Notes under the pieces: model-generated | Database searches by the model: none | What the model saw: only the letters and a program-made list of their open reading frames with translations | What the model was told of the DNA's origin: nothing | Origin: Litsea cubeba | Taxonomy: Eukaryota; Streptophyta; Magnoliopsida; Laurales; Lauraceae | DNA: 64,000 nucleotides | Assembly: GCA_012931725.1 (NCBI GenBank) | Contig: CM022948.1 | Location: 89,426,888 to 89,490,887 of the forward strand | Direction of reading: 5' to 3' | Shown: positions 11,851 through 23,884 of the stretch, piece after piece | Layout: each line of letters starts with the position of its first letter | How positions within the stretch are numbered: the stretch's first letter is position 1 | Made by a program: the position numbers and the translations under genes

Positions 11851-12797
11851 CGATGCCCACGGCCGTCTCTAGACAATATGTGGCCCCAGGCGAAAGTATA
11901 AACGAGGCCCCTAGCTTCTATATGTGACATGAGAAAACCATCGTCCTTAATCCGGGCTTGGAACCGGCAATATTCACTATGAGTAGTACATTGGCAGACT
12001 TAAAAAAAAAATGATTTTTTTTTTTGGTTTTTGTTTTTAGAACTTGTTGAGGGATTCATTTTTTTAAAAGTAAATTTAACCTTTCTTGCCTTTTGTGATG
12101 CAAACTTATTGATTAAGTTTTTGTATTCAAGATTTTCCAAAATTTTCTTCTCAATAGATAAAATGGCTAACCCGCTTAATCTCTCTTGTGACATAGTTGA
12201 TTGTAGATAATATTTTGTTAACTTTAATTTTGAAAAACTTCTTTCGGCGGAAGCAACTGTAACAAGTATTGTTAATAGTATTCTATAAGCAATATATGAG
12301 TTTGGAAAAGACTCAATAGTATCCTAATTAGTGGACCCCACGAGTCAAGGTTGATTTGAAATGCCATTTTATGAAAAACATGGTATTTTCTAAAAAAAAA
12401 AGGGACTTATTTGTAATTCTGATTTTATGAAAATTTTCAAATGATGGAATTTTTCGATGATTTCAGTTTCATTAGAAAACGGGTCAAATTGTGATCGATT
12501 TTCTCTTCTAGCTCGAGTTCATTTCAGATGATTCCCAGTGTGATTTGATACTTTTAAAAACAGACTTATTTAGAATACTTTTACTTTTACTTTTACTTTT
12601 ACCGAGCTTCTGTTGTTGTTCTTCTTCGTTTATCTTCTCTAGTTTTGGTTTTCAAATGTACCATGATTTTCTCTTTTAGCTTTATCATGTTAAATTGTTA
12701 ATGTTACTAATCCAACAAAATTATGAGGCCCCCTCATGGTGAGGCCCCCACCACTTGCTTCACCTGCCTATATGGTGAGTCGGCCCTCACGATGCCT
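11851..12797 (-). mobile_element. Internally deleted hAT element with transposase 3' end
   Basis: The element spans 11859-12789 and is flanked by cgatgccc (11851-11858) and cgatgcct (12790-12797), an 8-bp duplication typical of hAT with one mismatch. The ends resemble each other weakly (acggccgtctc on the left, tgagggccgactc as the reverse complement of the right end). On the minus strand the interior encodes the C-terminal dimerisation region of a hAT transposase. There is no room for a whole transposase, so the copy cannot move on its own. Confidence 0.75.
12000..12315 (-). pseudogene. hAT transposase C-terminal fragment (dimerisation domain)
   Basis: Reading the minus strand from about 12315 gives an open frame with FPNSYIAYRILLTILVTVAS, then AERSFSKLK, then STMSQERLSGLAILSIE and a basic tail. 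The AERSFS..LK..R..MSQERL..LA.LSIE arrangement is the signature of the hAT C-terminal dimerisation domain in plant TTF-zinc-finger transposases. The N-terminal zinc finger and catalytic core are absent from this locus. It is a relic inside the element at 11859-12789 and not a functional gene. Confidence 0.85.
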
Positions 12798-15672
12798 AAG
12801 TCAGTTCAACAACTCGACGAAGGAAGGAGAAAAAGAATGACAGAGTTTTGGGTGCATATGAAGCTTACTGTGTATCTCTTGCTTTGTTCTGGAGTCTGCT
12901 ACTTGTATATGTAGGAGAGAAATGTTGACTTTGGTGGTGAGTACTTGAAGAATGATGTCCCATCGTAGCCCACCTTTCTTTAATTGCAGCCCATCTGAGC
13001 TTATTCTGTCCCATCTGGCCTTACCCTAGCGCCTAGGGAGTTGTGGACGCCGCTCTGTCAGGGATTATGGGCGGCAAGGATGGCTTCTCAGCCCTACTTT
13101 ACGTATGCTCCTGTCTTGTCACACGTTCCATAACGTGGTTGTGCATAGCTGTCAGTGCCTGTCTCGGCTAGCTTTCTGGCACCATTGCCGAGATGTGTGA
13201 CCGAGGCCGAGACACGATGCCGAGGTCGGGAATGACTTGATTTCGGTTGGCGCTCTGGCACTATTGCCGAAGTGGAGCACCTGGCCATGATGGAGCATAA
13301 GGCCGAGGTAAAGAACCTGGCCGAGGTGGGGCACTTGGCCGAGGTGGCTGGGAAATATCCCACACAAAGATAATTCCCCTTGACATCATCATACTTAACA
13401 TTGATCTAGAAGTTCTTTAACTAAGTATGTAAACAAAAACATTAGGATAAGAGAGGAAATGTAGAGTCTGGCGCAGACAACCAAAACCCCACACTTGGGA
13501 AAAGTCTTCAATCCATTAAGAAAATTGGGCATGGATGACCCACTTGGGAAAAGTTTTTCCATCAAAACAAACAAGTGGGCTTTGGGCTGGGGCACACCCA
13601 CTTTTAACTAGTGTGAAGACTTTCTTGCCATAACTCTACAATATGTCTTGAAATTGACTTTAAATCAAGGGAAATTAGCATTGAACCACTTGGTTCCCCA
13701 TTTTAACCGTCTAAGAAAAGTTTTAATCGAAGACAAGCTATAATGGGTTTAGTGGTCAGGGAGGTCCACAGAGATTCTAAGATTATTAAACTTGGTTATT
13801 GAAAAAAATTAAAAGATTGGTGGTTATTTGAACTGTCAAAAAGTATAAATACTGTTTAGTTTGTGACTAACAAATTTTTAATCGGATCTACATAAATATA
13901 GGATTGATTTGAATAACGAAATATAAATCTGAAATTAAACGTGTACCTGATTCCATCGCGTTCGCCTAATCTTAACGGCTATCTTTAATTGGGGATTTAT
14001 TACACTCCTCCAGTACAACCTTTCTACGTGATCTCAATGGGGTAATTAATTGTATTAACCCATAAATCTCTATATATATATTTTTCTTAGATAACTCTAT
14101 TTCTATCGTGGAGTCTTAATTTAATTAAAATTTAAATTTCTTAAATTCTATTAGATTAGCAACTTTCCTAAAACATCAAATATATCTCCACAAAAAGACT
14201 TAATTGGAGTCCTGTGAAGACCCACATGGACTTGATGTCAGTCGGCCACACTTATGACTTAACCCAATAATTCTGACAATACTTTCATGTCAAAAACGAA
14301 AATATGGCTTCATGCATATCTAGAAGGAAAAGCTTACGTATCCAATGTCGTGTTGTAGTGATTTTATAATATATAGCCGTTATAAAGTCTCCTTTTTCTA
14401 GAAACCTTGTAACAAAAAAACAGAGAGAAGAGCATCATGTGTTTATGTGTCTCTAAACAAGAAAATCATAAAAAAACATCAGTGGGCCCCACCATGGTTG
14501 AATTTAATTTTTTTTTTCAAGTGGTCACTTCTATGGTGGGGCCAATCCAATCGGGATGAGTTTAGGTGGACCCACTGACAGATATATATTATCATCTCAT
14601 TTTCACATGTGAAGACCTAAAAAAACATCAGTATCAAAGGTGGCCCACTGCCCAGTCATGTTCTTTCTTCTAGAGGAACCATTTGAGTGAGATCCATATC
14701 TGGATTTTCTAGTCTTTTGGAAGGATATAAAAGTACGGTAGTGAATGTTTTGGCTCAGATGGATGATCTTCAACTATGGTTGCTGTGGGTCTTATTCTAA
14801 CCCTAAAAAGTAAGATGCAAAAGTGGGGAGCCAACCAAGCTACCCCACATTCTCCACCCCTCTTAAAATAAAATAAAAGGATATAGGTGCATTGATTTTG
14901 TTAGATATGCCAAAGTTAAGATCGAAATGATATGAAAAATATGAGATACAGGACAGTTGTTGACCTGTGGGATTTATTGAGAGGAAATCACTTATTTTAA
15001 CAAATTTCTTATGACAAAGGAAATTGTATCTTAGATCTTATTTAAACTATTATGAAAAAAAAAGCCAAAAGCCTAATATTTTAAAATAGCCATGTTTTAG
15101 TCAGTTTAGATTTGGTTATAGAGAGAAATCAGCTTGATGGAAGATTCAGTTACAATCCCATAGGAAGTGTTGGTGGAGCTCAGGAAAATCTCTTTTACCT
15201 TTGATGCTCTAGCTAGATTCTTTGGCAAGAGACCCTCACTCTTTTTCTTTTCTTTTTTATTGAAAGAGACCCTCACTGGGATGAGTTTTTTTTTTTGGTA
15301 AATCCCTCACTAGAATGAGTTGAAACTTGAAAGTGCTATCAAGCAGAGTGGGCCCCAGCAGGGTGTTTGGTTCGTATGGCCCCCATAGAGAAAAAATTGC
15401 GCAAGGGCTTACTTTAATAAATCCAACATATTTTCCACTCACTCTAATTTGACATGGATCAAACCCAGTTTACATTCAATCATAAAAACAATTACATTTA
15501 GGAAGCCATCAAAATTTGAAATTGCCTTACCTCCTATATTCAATATGCTTCCCTAGACCCTACACATACAAACAATCCATCTTTGCAAATTGGATGAATA
15601 CCAGGTAGGCCCACGGAAGAGGGAAGCTTTGATTCAAATTCCCATCCTCTCTCCCGCCGTCTCGTTACAGGT
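12798..15672. other. Intergenic region with GC-rich imperfect repeats at 13150-13350
   Basis: No gene is recognised. About 13150-13350 is GC-richer than its surroundings and repeats the motif tggccgaggt or ttgccgagat with different spacing. Open frames there run in two frames on the minus strand and look like repeat artefacts. The rest is AT-rich. Confidence 0.5.
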
Positions 15673-16482
15673 TCACTTGATACATCTGTTTTTTTGGTTC
15701 ACTTGACCAGTTTGGTTCTCTTGTAGTCATTACATTTATTATTACACTCCTTTCTCTGTGGTTTGTCTCTTTTCATTGTCAATACGACAGGTTGAATAGA
15801 ATTGGTGGAATAAAGGGGGTCAGTGAGCCCAATTGGTGGGCCATCATGTTAAAATGATTGCAATAATAGATTCATGGTATTTCTGATTCATGGTATTTCT
15901 ATATATGAAGCCAACAACGTCCATTACCTTATAGCTATAGCATAAAACCCCAAGTTCCAGGGCAGAGGCATACAGACTCAGTTGCTTGTAAATCTAATTA
16001 GCTGGAACCTTGTTATAGCTTAAACTGACACTTACTAGGCAAGGCAACTGCAGTTATCCAAACGCATAAGCTCACACAAGATTCTCCAATCCCTAATTTG
16101 ATGGATGGTCATCTGAATTATAGTAATAATTGGATTAAATTTTACAAAAAAAAAAAATGTAACTTAAGAAACCACTAAACTTGCTCTTAAATCAATGGTT
16201 GTGATGCTCTAATTAAAATGATATTTTCCCGGAATCATTTCTACCATGAGTCCTTCCTACTCCACAGTCCTCCCATGGTTAACACGCATCCTAAAGGGTC
16301 AGTCCCACAAGGGGATTTGATTTTTACCTACAAAGCCATGCAGGTACCTCCTAGGCCCTAGCAGAATGTAACCCATACATACATGCAAACCTAATTAACT
16401 GTATTTAGTTTAAGATCCAAATGGGCCAACACGAAAAAGAAATCAGGCTTTTTTAAGAGCATCCAAAGCTTGTATGAAATTA
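15673..16482. repeat. Tandem duplication, copy 1 (810 bp)
   Basis: Begins tcacttgatacatctg and is followed directly at 16483 by a second copy of the same sequence. The second copy is interrupted by the copia element and resumes at 22744, ending near 23470. Copy 1 has extra bases at about 15880-15902 (repeat of gattcatggtatttct) and a gcaag insertion. Otherwise the copies look nearly identical by eye. Confidence 0.93.
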
Positions 16483-16541
16483 TCACTTGATACATCTGTT
16501 TTTTTTGGTTCACTTGACCAGTTTGGTTCTCTTGTAGTCAT
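16483..16541. repeat. Tandem duplication, copy 2, left part
   Basis: First 59 bp of the second copy of the 810-bp unit, ending in the gtcat target duplication at 16537-16541 next to the retrotransposon. The corresponding place in copy 1 reads straight through gtcattacattta, which gives the empty site. Confidence 0.92.
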
Positions 16542-17402
16542 TGTTAGCAATCATACAACTTAAAATAATAATTTCATACGAACACAGTACATACCTTTCT
16601 GGTCTCTGTATTTGTACAGTTCTGTTTGTTCAAGTTCCACAGCAGTATTAATCCGAGCCTAGTGAAATCACTATGTCCTTAAGACAGATTTTCCCCCTCA
16701 CAGTGCTAAAGGTTAAAAGGGAAACTGTCTCCCAAGATAGAACGGATTTTTCTTCTTTGGAAGGCAGCACTTCAATTCCAAAGAACAACGAACGCAAGGC
16801 AGTAGCAGACCAAGAACAGAGGAAGAAGAGAGAAGAGATCTGTTGCTGTGTTGTCTCTCTCAAAATCATCCACTATTTATAGGAGATTGGTGCCTCTGAA
16901 ATGAAGTTATGCAACCCTTCATGAAAGGTAGCATCACTTCAGTTCATGTACTGTTTCATGAAAAGATGCAATGTTTCGAACCATTGCATCATTTGAAAAA
17001 GCCCATCTCATTTAAGGCCCAGCCCAGCCGAGCCGGGCCAGGCCGGCGCGCGTGTGACCCGACCCGAACCGAGCCGAGCCGGACGGACGGACGGCGGCGG
17101 CGGCGCGCGCGCGTGATTGTTGAGTTTGACTGCGTTCCGTCTCCACGGAAAATTAGTGGTACCCCTTGGGGCCCAACCCTTATAGTCATACTTTCTCTAT
17201 ATATACTCAACATCTCTTTGGTTTTCTTCCAATGTGGGACAAGTGTTTTTCCTACTTTCCCTCATTCATTTCTTACTCATTTCATTTCAAGTGGGGTAAC
17301 TTGGGAGACAAATTACACATTCAATACTCAATGGATTTGTGTAATTCCAAGTTCCATGTGTTCACTACACTTTGAACTAATTGCTAACCCATTTTTCTAA
17401 CA
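16542..17402 (-). repeat. 3' LTR (861 bp)
   Basis: Begins tgttag and ends ctaaca. Compared with the other LTR it has about 122 extra bp: ~34 bp near 16787-16820, ~17 bp near 16935, ~68 bp of GC-rich sequence near 16990-17055, and a longer CGG/CG run. The reverse-strand TATA motif ctataaatag lies at 16872-16881. Confidence 0.95.
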
Positions 17403-17969
17403 ATCCCCCACATGAATGAAAATTTGGCTTTTCACACATAAATAATGGATTCCTGTCCTATTACAAATGAAAAGATACTGCATCAGGTCAAGTAGCATGG
17501 GAGGCCTTGAACTTGCCTTAGTGAAAGACGATCGGATTTAATTGGACGATCAGTAGACTTTGATTAATGTCCTTGAACTGTCAGCCGTTTGTATAAATCT
17601 AGACAATCATCTTCACGCAGTACCTTCTCTAATACTGTTGGTTCTCACGTTTGTGTCCATTTTGGCCTTGAACACTTCTTGGTTTCAGATAGCGCTTTTT
17701 GAGAACATATTCTCATAGAAGCGGCCCCACTTCGCACTAACATAGGTGATTTCTATAAAAAGTATCCTGCAATACTCCACTTGGAGATCATATCTTTCCA
17801 AGATATAGTAAATCATTAAAAGCTTATCTTATCCTGAGTCTCGCGGCAGATACGCACTGCATCCAGTGCTTACTGAGTCACAGACATAATTCAGTTGGCC
17901 CTTTGAACCTAGATCTTGGGATCTCCAGTCAACTAGGTTGGTTTTTCCATTATAAGGACTCTTTGTTGA
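17403..17969 (-). other. Copia element 3' untranslated region and polypurine tract
   Basis: The stretch between the gag-pol stop and the 3' LTR. It contains no ORF of note. On the minus strand it ends in a short purine run (tgtggggga) next to the LTR, which is the expected site for plus-strand DNA priming. Confidence 0.8.
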
Positions 17970-20900
17970 TTATCTTAAAGGTAGCAAACCCATTCCCCTT
18001 GATAATCTTTCCACTTGCTCTCTTGTTAAACCTTTTGTAAGCGGATCCGCAATGTTATCTTTAGACCTTACATAGTCAATTGAGATAACTCCAGTTGAGA
18101 GCAATTGTCTAATGGTATTATGTCTACGACGTATGTGTCGAGAATTCCCATTATACATGCTACTCTGTGCCCTACCAATAGCAGATTGGCTGTCACAGTG
18201 TATAGACACTGCCGGCACAGGTTTAGCCCAGTTTGGAATATCCTCTAAGAAATTTAGAAGCCATTCTGCTTCTTCTCCAGCCTTGTCCAATGCGATGAAT
18301 TCTGATTCCATAGTGGACCTTGCTATGCACGTTTGTTTTGAGGATTTCCAAGAAATAGCTGCACCTCCAAGTGTAAAGACATATCCACTAGTGGACTTTG
18401 AGTCTTTAGTGTCAGATATCCAATTAGCATCGCAGTACCCTTCTGGAACAGCTGGATATTGGGTATAGTGCAGACCATAGTTCTGAGTATACTTTAAGTA
18501 TCCCAAAACTCTAAGAATGGCAGTCCAGTGATCTTTGCCAGGATGACTCGTATATCGACTTAACTTGCTCACAGAGTATGCTATGTCAGGTCTTGTACAG
18601 TTCATGACATACATTAAACTGCCAAGTATACGAAAGTACTCTAGTTGAGATACACTAATACCAGTATTTTTTGCTAAATGAAGATTTACGTCAACTGGTG
18701 ACCGTTTTGGAGTGATGTTATATGCCTTGAACTTTTCAAGAATTTGCTCAATGTAATGAGATTGCGATAGAACAAGTCCATCTCGTGTCCTAGAAATCTT
18801 AATTCCTAGGATAACATCCGCAACTCCTAAATCTTTCATATCAAACTTACTGGACAGCATTTGTTTGGTGGATTTTATGACATCCATATTACTACCCAAA
18901 ATTAGCATATCGTCGACATAGAGACAAACAATGACACATCCTTTTTGAGTGTTTTTGACATAAACACATTTGTCACACTCGTTTATTTTGAAACCGTTTG
19001 ACAACATTGTATTGTCAAATTTCTCATGCCGTTGCTTTGGTGCTTGCTTTAATCCATATAAGGATTTAACAAGCTTGCAAACTTTCCTTTCTTGGCCAGG
19101 AGCAATAAACCCTTCGGGTTGTTCCATGTAAATTTCTTCATCTAACTCACCATTCAAGAATGCCGTTTTTACATCCATTTGATGTATCTCAAGTCCATGT
19201 ATAGATGCTATTGCTATCAGCATCCTTATGGACGTTATTCTTGTAACTGGAGAATAAGTGTCGAAATAATCGAATCCTTCCTTTTGTATAAAACCTTTGA
19301 CCACAAGTCTGGCTTTATATTTGTCGATTGATCCATTAGTCTTAAACTTCTTTGTGAATATCCATTTATATCCCAAAGTCTTGGAACCATGTGGTAAATC
19401 CACTAATTCCCATGTATGATTTTGTAATATGGATTCAATCTCGCTATTTATTGCTTCTTTCCAATAAGTAGATTCAGGAGTGGACATAGCCTCCTTGAAT
19501 GTTTGGGGTTCATTTTCCAACATGAATGTTAGAAAATCAGGTCCAAAAGATGTTGACGTCCTTGACCTTTTACTACGTCTAGGTTCCTCCTCAATTGCAC
19601 TTTGTTTAGGATGGTAACTAGTTGTAGCATCTAAATTTCTCTTTGATGAACTTGATGTTAAACATATGTTATACGGAAACGTATTTTCAAAGAATGAAGC
19701 ATTCCTTGACTCAATAATTGTATTAACATGTATATCTTGAATCTCTGATTTATGAACCAAAAAACGATATGCACTACTATTGTTTGCATATCCAATGAAT
19801 ACACAATCAATAGTCTTGGGTCCTATCTTCACCTTCTTAGGTTTAGGAACTTCCACTTTAGCAAGACACCCCCACACTTTTAAGAATTCGTAGGAAGTCT
19901 GATGACCTTTCCATAATTCGTAAGGTGTTTTAAGCGTCTTTTTGTTAGGAATCTTGTTGAGAATGTAATTGGCGGAAAGCAAGGCTTCCCCCCACAAATT
20001 CTGGGGTAAACCAGAACTTAACAACATAGCATTCATCATCTCTTTAAGAGTTCGGTTTTTGCGCTCAGCAATACCGTTTGATTGAGGTGAATAAGGAGCC
20101 GTAGTTTGATGAATGATTCCATGTTCAGAACATAGACCTTCAAAAGGTGATTCATATTCACCACCTCTATCGCTTCTTATGACCTTAATCTTCTTGCTTA
20201 GTTGATTTTCAACTTCATTTTTATAGTGTTTGAACACTTCAATTGCCTCATCTTTACTTCTTAATAAGTAAACATAACAGTAGCGAGTGCTATCGTCAAT
20301 AAAAGTAATGAAATACTTTTTACCGCCTCTAGTAGACACAAACTTAAGATCACAGATATCTGTGTGTATTAAGTCCAGAGGTTCGGTATTTCTTTCAACA
20401 GAATGAAAGGAGGATCTGGTCAATTTGGATTCTACACAAGTTTCACATTTGTGGTGTGGGTCTATTGTTATCTTTGGTATAAAGTTCAAGTTAATTAATC
20501 TACGTAAAGTATCATAATTAACATGTCCTAATCTACCATGCCATATGTGTGAACACTCAATCAAGTAAACAGAAGTTTGAACTTTATTAGCGCTCTTTGG
20601 CGCAATGGTGAAACATGACATCTTAAAGAGCCCATCCTGAAGATAGCCCTTACCCACAAATACATCATTCTTAGTCAGCACAAATTTATCAGAAACAAAG
20701 ACTAACTTAAACCCATTCTTGCTCAGCAGCGACCCAGAAACCAAGTTCTTGCGAATGTCAGGCACATAGAGTACCTCATTCAGAGTCAGTTCCTTCCCAG
20801 AAGTCAGCTTCATCACCACCTTTCCTTTACCTTCAACCTTGGATGTAGAGGAGTTCCCCATGAAGAGTTGTTCTTCCTTTTCTACAGCATGATAGGTGGT

Positions 20901-21758
20901 GAACATGGACCTGTTGGAGCAAATGTGGCGAGTAGCACCAGTGTCTACCCACCATTCTCTTTCGTTTCCAACCGTGAGACATTCAGAAACCACAGCAGAT
21001 AGGTTTATGTCATGCACGTCAGCAGAAAGCTTATCCATTGTTATATGAGCTTCAGTCTTTTGCTTCTTGAACTTCTTTGGCTTGCGACAGTCATTAGCCC
21101 TGTGTCCAGCCTTTCCACAGTTGTAGCACTTGCCCTTGAACTTGGTAGGTGCACTCTTTTCACCTTGAGCTTTCTCTTGGTGCTTCCTCTTTTCTTTTTG
21201 GCCTTCTATAACATTAGCCTTTGCCACCATAGGATCTTTACCCTTCTTTTCAGATAGACGGTTGTCTTCCTCTATCCTTAGACGGACAATTAGTTCTTCA
21301 AGATTCATATCTTTGCGTTTATGCTTAAGATAGTTCTTAAAATCCTTCCAAGATGGTGGTAATTTTTCAATCATAGCAGCCACTTGGAAAGATTCTCCTA
21401 TGGTCATTCCTTCAACAATGACATCATGTAGGATCACTTGAAGTTCTTGAACTTGGCTTATGACAGACTTACCATCCGTCATTTTGAAATCAAGAAACCT
21501 GCCAACTTTGAATTTCTTCATGCCAGCATCTTCAGTCTTGTATTTCTTGTCCAAGGAATCCCAAAGATCTTTAGCCGATTGGAACACACTATACACATTG
21601 TATAATGAGTCTGCTAATCCACTTAGGATATAATTTCTATATAAGAAATCAGCATGCATCCAAGCATCTTTGGCCAAAACCTTTTCCTTGTCAGTTTCAT
21701 CATTACTTACTTCAGGAGCCTTATCCCAAAGAAATTTTGCCAAGTTCAGGGTGGTCAA
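17970..21758 (-). CDS. Copia gag-pol polyprotein, 1262-codon open frame, gag N-terminus damaged
   Basis: A single open frame encodes the enzymes of a Ty1/copia element. Approximate residue positions: gag (1-210); CCHC zinc knuckle [14 protein letters not shown] (211-224); aspartic protease with DTG (272-274); GAG-pre-integrase HHCC region (about 406-441); integrase catalytic D (467), D in RSDRGGEY (530) and E in NGIAERKN (565); RT with [14 protein letters not shown] and the YVDD box (about 910-925); RNase H with TSGYVF, STMESEF and SRHIRRRHN, ending in [11 protein letters not shown]. The first Met is probably not the original start. A start at 21856 gives a gag-like N-terminus (MESALLIP...[11 protein letters not shown]) in another frame, and the junction near 21760 lacks the ~8 residues usually found there, so a small deletion broke the frame. 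The rest has no stop, which suggests a young insertion. Confidence 0.95.
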   Translation of the reverse strand: MTTLNLAKFLWDKAPEVSNDETDKEKVLAKDAWMHADFLYRNYILSGLADSLYNVYSVFQSAKDLWDSLDKKYKTEDAGMKKFKVGRFLDFKMTDGKSVISQVQELQVILHDVIVEGMTIGESFQVAAMIEKLPPSWKDFKNYLKHKRKDMNLEELIVRLRIEEDNRLSEKKGKDPMVAKANVIEGQKEKRKHQEKAQGEKSAPTKFKGKCYNCGKAGHRANDCRKPKKFKKQKTEAHITMDKLSADVHDINLSAVVSECLTVGNEREWWVDTGATRHICSNRSMFTTYHAVEKEEQLFMGNSSTSKVEGKGKVVMKLTSGKELTLNEVLYVPDIRKNLVSGSLLSKNGFKLVFVSDKFVLTKNDVFVGKGYLQDGLFKMSCFTIAPKSANKVQTSVYLIECSHIWHGRLGHVNYDTLRRLINLNFIPKITIDPHHKCETCVESKLTRSSFHSVERNTEPLDLIHTDICDLKFVSTRGGKKYFITFIDDSTRYCYVYLLRSKDEAIEVFKHYKNEVENQLSKKIKVIRSDRGGEYESPFEGLCSEHGIIHQTTAPYSPQSNGIAERKNRTLKEMMNAMLLSSGLPQNLWGEALLSANYILNKIPNKKTLKTPYELWKGHQTSYEFLKVWGCLAKVEVPKPKKVKIGPKTIDCVFIGYANNSSAYRFLVHKSEIQDIHVNTIIESRNASFFENTFPYNICLTSSSSKRNLDATTSYHPKQSAIEEEPRRSKRSRTSTSFGPDFLTFMLENEPQTFKEAMSTPESTYWKEAINSEIESILQNHTWELVDLPHGSKTLGYKWIFTKKFKTNGSIDKYKARLVVKGFIQKEGFDYFDTYSPVTRITSIRMLIAIASIHGLEIHQMDVKTAFLNGELDEEIYMEQPEGFIAPGQERKVCKLVKSLYGLKQAPKQRHEKFDNTMLSNGFKINECDKCVYVKNTQKGCVIVCLYVDDMLILGSNMDVIKSTKQMLSSKFDMKDLGVADVILGIKISRTRDGLVLSQSHYIEQILEKFKAYNITPKRSPVDVNLHLAKNTGISVSQLEYFRILGSLMYVMNCTRPDIAYSVSKLSRYTSHPGKDHWTAILRVLGYLKYTQNYGLHYTQYPAVPEGYCDANWISDTKDSKSTSGYVFTLGGAAISWKSSKQTCIARSTMESEFIALDKAGEEAEWLLNFLEDIPNWAKPVPAVSIHCDSQSAIGRAQSSMYNGNSRHIRRRHNTIRQLLSTGVISIDYVRSKDNIADPLTKGLTREQVERLSRGMGLLPLR

Positions 21759-21761
21759 CGC

Positions 21762-21856
21762 TTGAAATCAGTTCCAGTGAACTTTTCAGGCTTCTCCCCA
21801 TGAGGAACAGAGTTGGTAACAACAGGAGCAGTAGGAATTAGTAGTGCTGATTCCAT
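21762..21856 (-). pseudogene. Detached N-terminal gag segment
   Basis: An ATG at 21854-21856 (minus) opens about 32 codons whose end, [13 protein letters not shown], is the usual start of copia gag. The frame then hits a stop just before the main ORF. Directly upstream is a CTTT microsatellite (about 21860-21880). Inference: a short deletion at about 21760 removed roughly 8 codons and shifted the frame. Confidence 0.7.
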
Positions 21857-21999
21857 TTCTTTCTTTCTTTCTTTCTTTCTGTAACAGAAATACAGTGTAC
21901 TTAATCCTTACAATCGAAAAGAAAACAGAACCAAATTCTGTTCGTAAGTAGAAGAAGAAGTGGCAGAAAAGATCACTTATCAAGAAATCTGTCTTAAGT

Positions 22000-22738
22000 T
22001 GTTAGCAATCATACAACTTAAAATAATAATTTCATACGAACACAGTACATACCTTTCTGGTCTCTGTATTTGTACAGTTCTGTTTGTCCAAGTTCCACAA
22101 CAATATTAATCCGAGCCTAGTGAAATCACTATGTCCTTAAGACAGATTTTCCCCCTCACAGTGCTGAAGGTTAAAAGGGAAACTGTCTCCCAAGATAGAA
22201 CGGATTTTTCTTCTTTGGAAGGCAGCACTTCAATTCCAAAGAACAAGAGGAAGAAGAGAGAAGAGATCTGTTGCTGTGTTTTCTCTCTCAAAGTCGTCCA
22301 CTATTTATAGGAGATTGGTGCCTCTGAAATGAAGTTATGCAACCCTTCATGAAAGGTAGCATCACTTCATGAAAAGATGCAATGTTTCGAACCATTGCAT
22401 CCCGAACCGAACCGAGCCGAGCCGGACGGACGGACGGCGGCGGCGCGCGCGTGATTGTTGAGTTTGACTGCGTTCCGTCTCCACGGAAAATTAGTGGTAC
22501 CCCTTGGGGCCCAACCCTTATAGTCATACTTTCTCTATATACTCAACATCTCTTTGGTTTTCTTCTAATGTGGGACAAGTGTTTTTCCTACTTTCCCTCA
22601 TTCATTTCTTACTCATTTCATTTCAAGTGGGGTAACTTGGGAGATAAATTACTCATTCAATACTCAATGGATTTGTGTAATTCCAAGTTCCATGTGTTCA
22701 CTACACTTTGAACTAATTGCTAACCCATTTTTCTAACA
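22000..22738 (-). repeat. 5' LTR (739 bp)
   Basis: Begins tgttag and ends ctaaca on the + strand. As the upstream LTR of a minus-strand element it supplies the promoter. Confidence 0.95.
22301..22310 (-). promoter_or_regulatory. Probable TATA box of the copia 5' LTR
   Basis: The minus strand reads ctataaatag at this place, matching the plant TATA consensus. The same motif is in the other LTR. Transcription would start about 30 bp further along the minus strand. The assignment rests on the motif only. Confidence 0.55.
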
Positions 22739-22743
22739 GTCAT

Positions 22744-23470
22744 TACATTTATTATTACACTCCTTTCTCTGTGGTTTGTCTCTTTTCATTGTCAATACGA
22801 CAGGTTGAATAGAATTGGTGGAATAAGGGGGGTCAGTGAGCCCAATTGGTGGGCCATCATGTTAAAATGATTGCAATAATAGATTCATGGTATTTCTATG
22901 AAGCCAACAACGTCCATCACCTTATAGCTATAGCATAAAACCCCAACTTGCAGGGCAGAGGCATACAGACTCAGTTGCTTGTAAATCTAATTAGATGGAA
23001 CCTTGTTATAGCTTAAACTGACACTTACTAGGCAACTGCAGTTATCCAAGCGCATAAGCTCACAAAAGATTCTCCAATCCCTAATTTGATGGATGGTCAT
23101 CTGAATTATAGTAATAATTGGATTAAATTTTACAAAAAAAAAAAATGTAACTTAAGAAACCACTAAACTTGCTCTTAAATCAATGGTTGTGATGCTCTAA
23201 TTAAAATGATATTTTCCCGGAATCATTTCTACCATGAGTCCTTCCTACTCCACAGTCCTCCCATGGTTAACACGCATCCTAAAAGGTCAGTCCCACAAGG
23301 GGATTTGATTTTTACCTACAAAGCCATGCAGGTACCTCCTAGGCCCTAGCAGAATGTAACCCATACATACATGCAAACCTAATTAACTGTATTTAGTTTA
23401 AGATCCAAATGGGCCAACACGAAAAAGAAATCAGGCTTTTTTAAGAGCATCCAAAGCTTGTATGAAATTG
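22744..23470. repeat. Tandem duplication, copy 2, right part
   Basis: Continuation of the second 810-bp unit after the copia insertion and its gtcat duplication (22739-22743). It ends with tatgaaattg before tcacttgg at 23471, where similarity to copy 1 stops. Joined with 16483-16541 it gives about 786 bp, shorter than copy 1 mainly through one ~20-bp and one ~5-bp deletion. Confidence 0.92.
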
Positions 23471-23759
23471 TCACTTGGTAAGTTTGAAAGTGCCCCATTG
23501 CAAATTTGGAAAGTGTTTGTCAAATAATAATAATAATAGTGATTTGAAGTTCTCCCAGCATACATCAACACTCTCTCTAACCAAACGTATTATTAGGTAA
23601 TGTCAAAATGCTAGAACTGGGGGAAATTCCATAAGAGGAAGACATGCATACTCGTTCAATGGCCTCCTGCTCTTCCGGAGTCACATTGATGGAATGAGGC
23701 ATATCTGGTTCCGCCTCAACCTTGATAGGGAGGTTCCTGGGCTTCTTTTTAATTGTTAT
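23471..23759. other. Short intergenic stretch, nothing recognised
   Basis: A 75-codon open frame on the minus strand at the right edge runs into the adjacent inverted-repeat element and shows no known motif. No gene call is supported. Confidence 0.45.
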
Positions 23760-23884
23760 TAATTTTTTGAGGATTTTATTGGAAAAATTCTGAAATTTAG
23801 ACATTCTTCCAAAAGGGTCCTCAAATATTGTGTACTATTAACGAGGTCCGTCAGGCCTTTTTTTTTTTTTTTTTTTCAACTTTG

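Larger units (their letters stand above)
16542..22738 (-). mobile_element. Ty1/copia LTR retrotransposon, full length, with gtcat target duplication
   Basis: A 6.2-kb element on the minus strand. Both LTRs start tgttag and end ctaaca (3' LTR 16542-17402, 5' LTR 22000-22738). The 5-bp target duplication gtcat sits at 16537-16541 and 22739-22743. Domain order in the internal ORF is gag, protease, integrase, RT, RNase H, which is copia order. A polypurine tract (tgtggggga on the minus strand, about 17403-17412) adjoins the 3' LTR. No canonical primer-binding site (tggtatcagagc type) is visible next to the 5' LTR. The N-terminal part of gag carries a deletion, so the element may depend on others to move. 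Confidence 0.97.

Noticed and set aside
13094..13367. Two overlapping minus-strand frames of 71 and 89 codons
   Set aside because: They run through the ggccgaggt-type repeat in two frames at once, which is what repeats without stops produce.
16909..17400. 163-codon plus-strand open frame in the 3' LTR
   Set aside because: It lies wholly within the LTR and the other LTR has only a shortened version. It depends on the GC-rich repeat and carries no domain.
18112..18468. 118-codon plus-strand frame inside the copia element
   Set aside because: Antisense shadow of the RNase H region of gag-pol.
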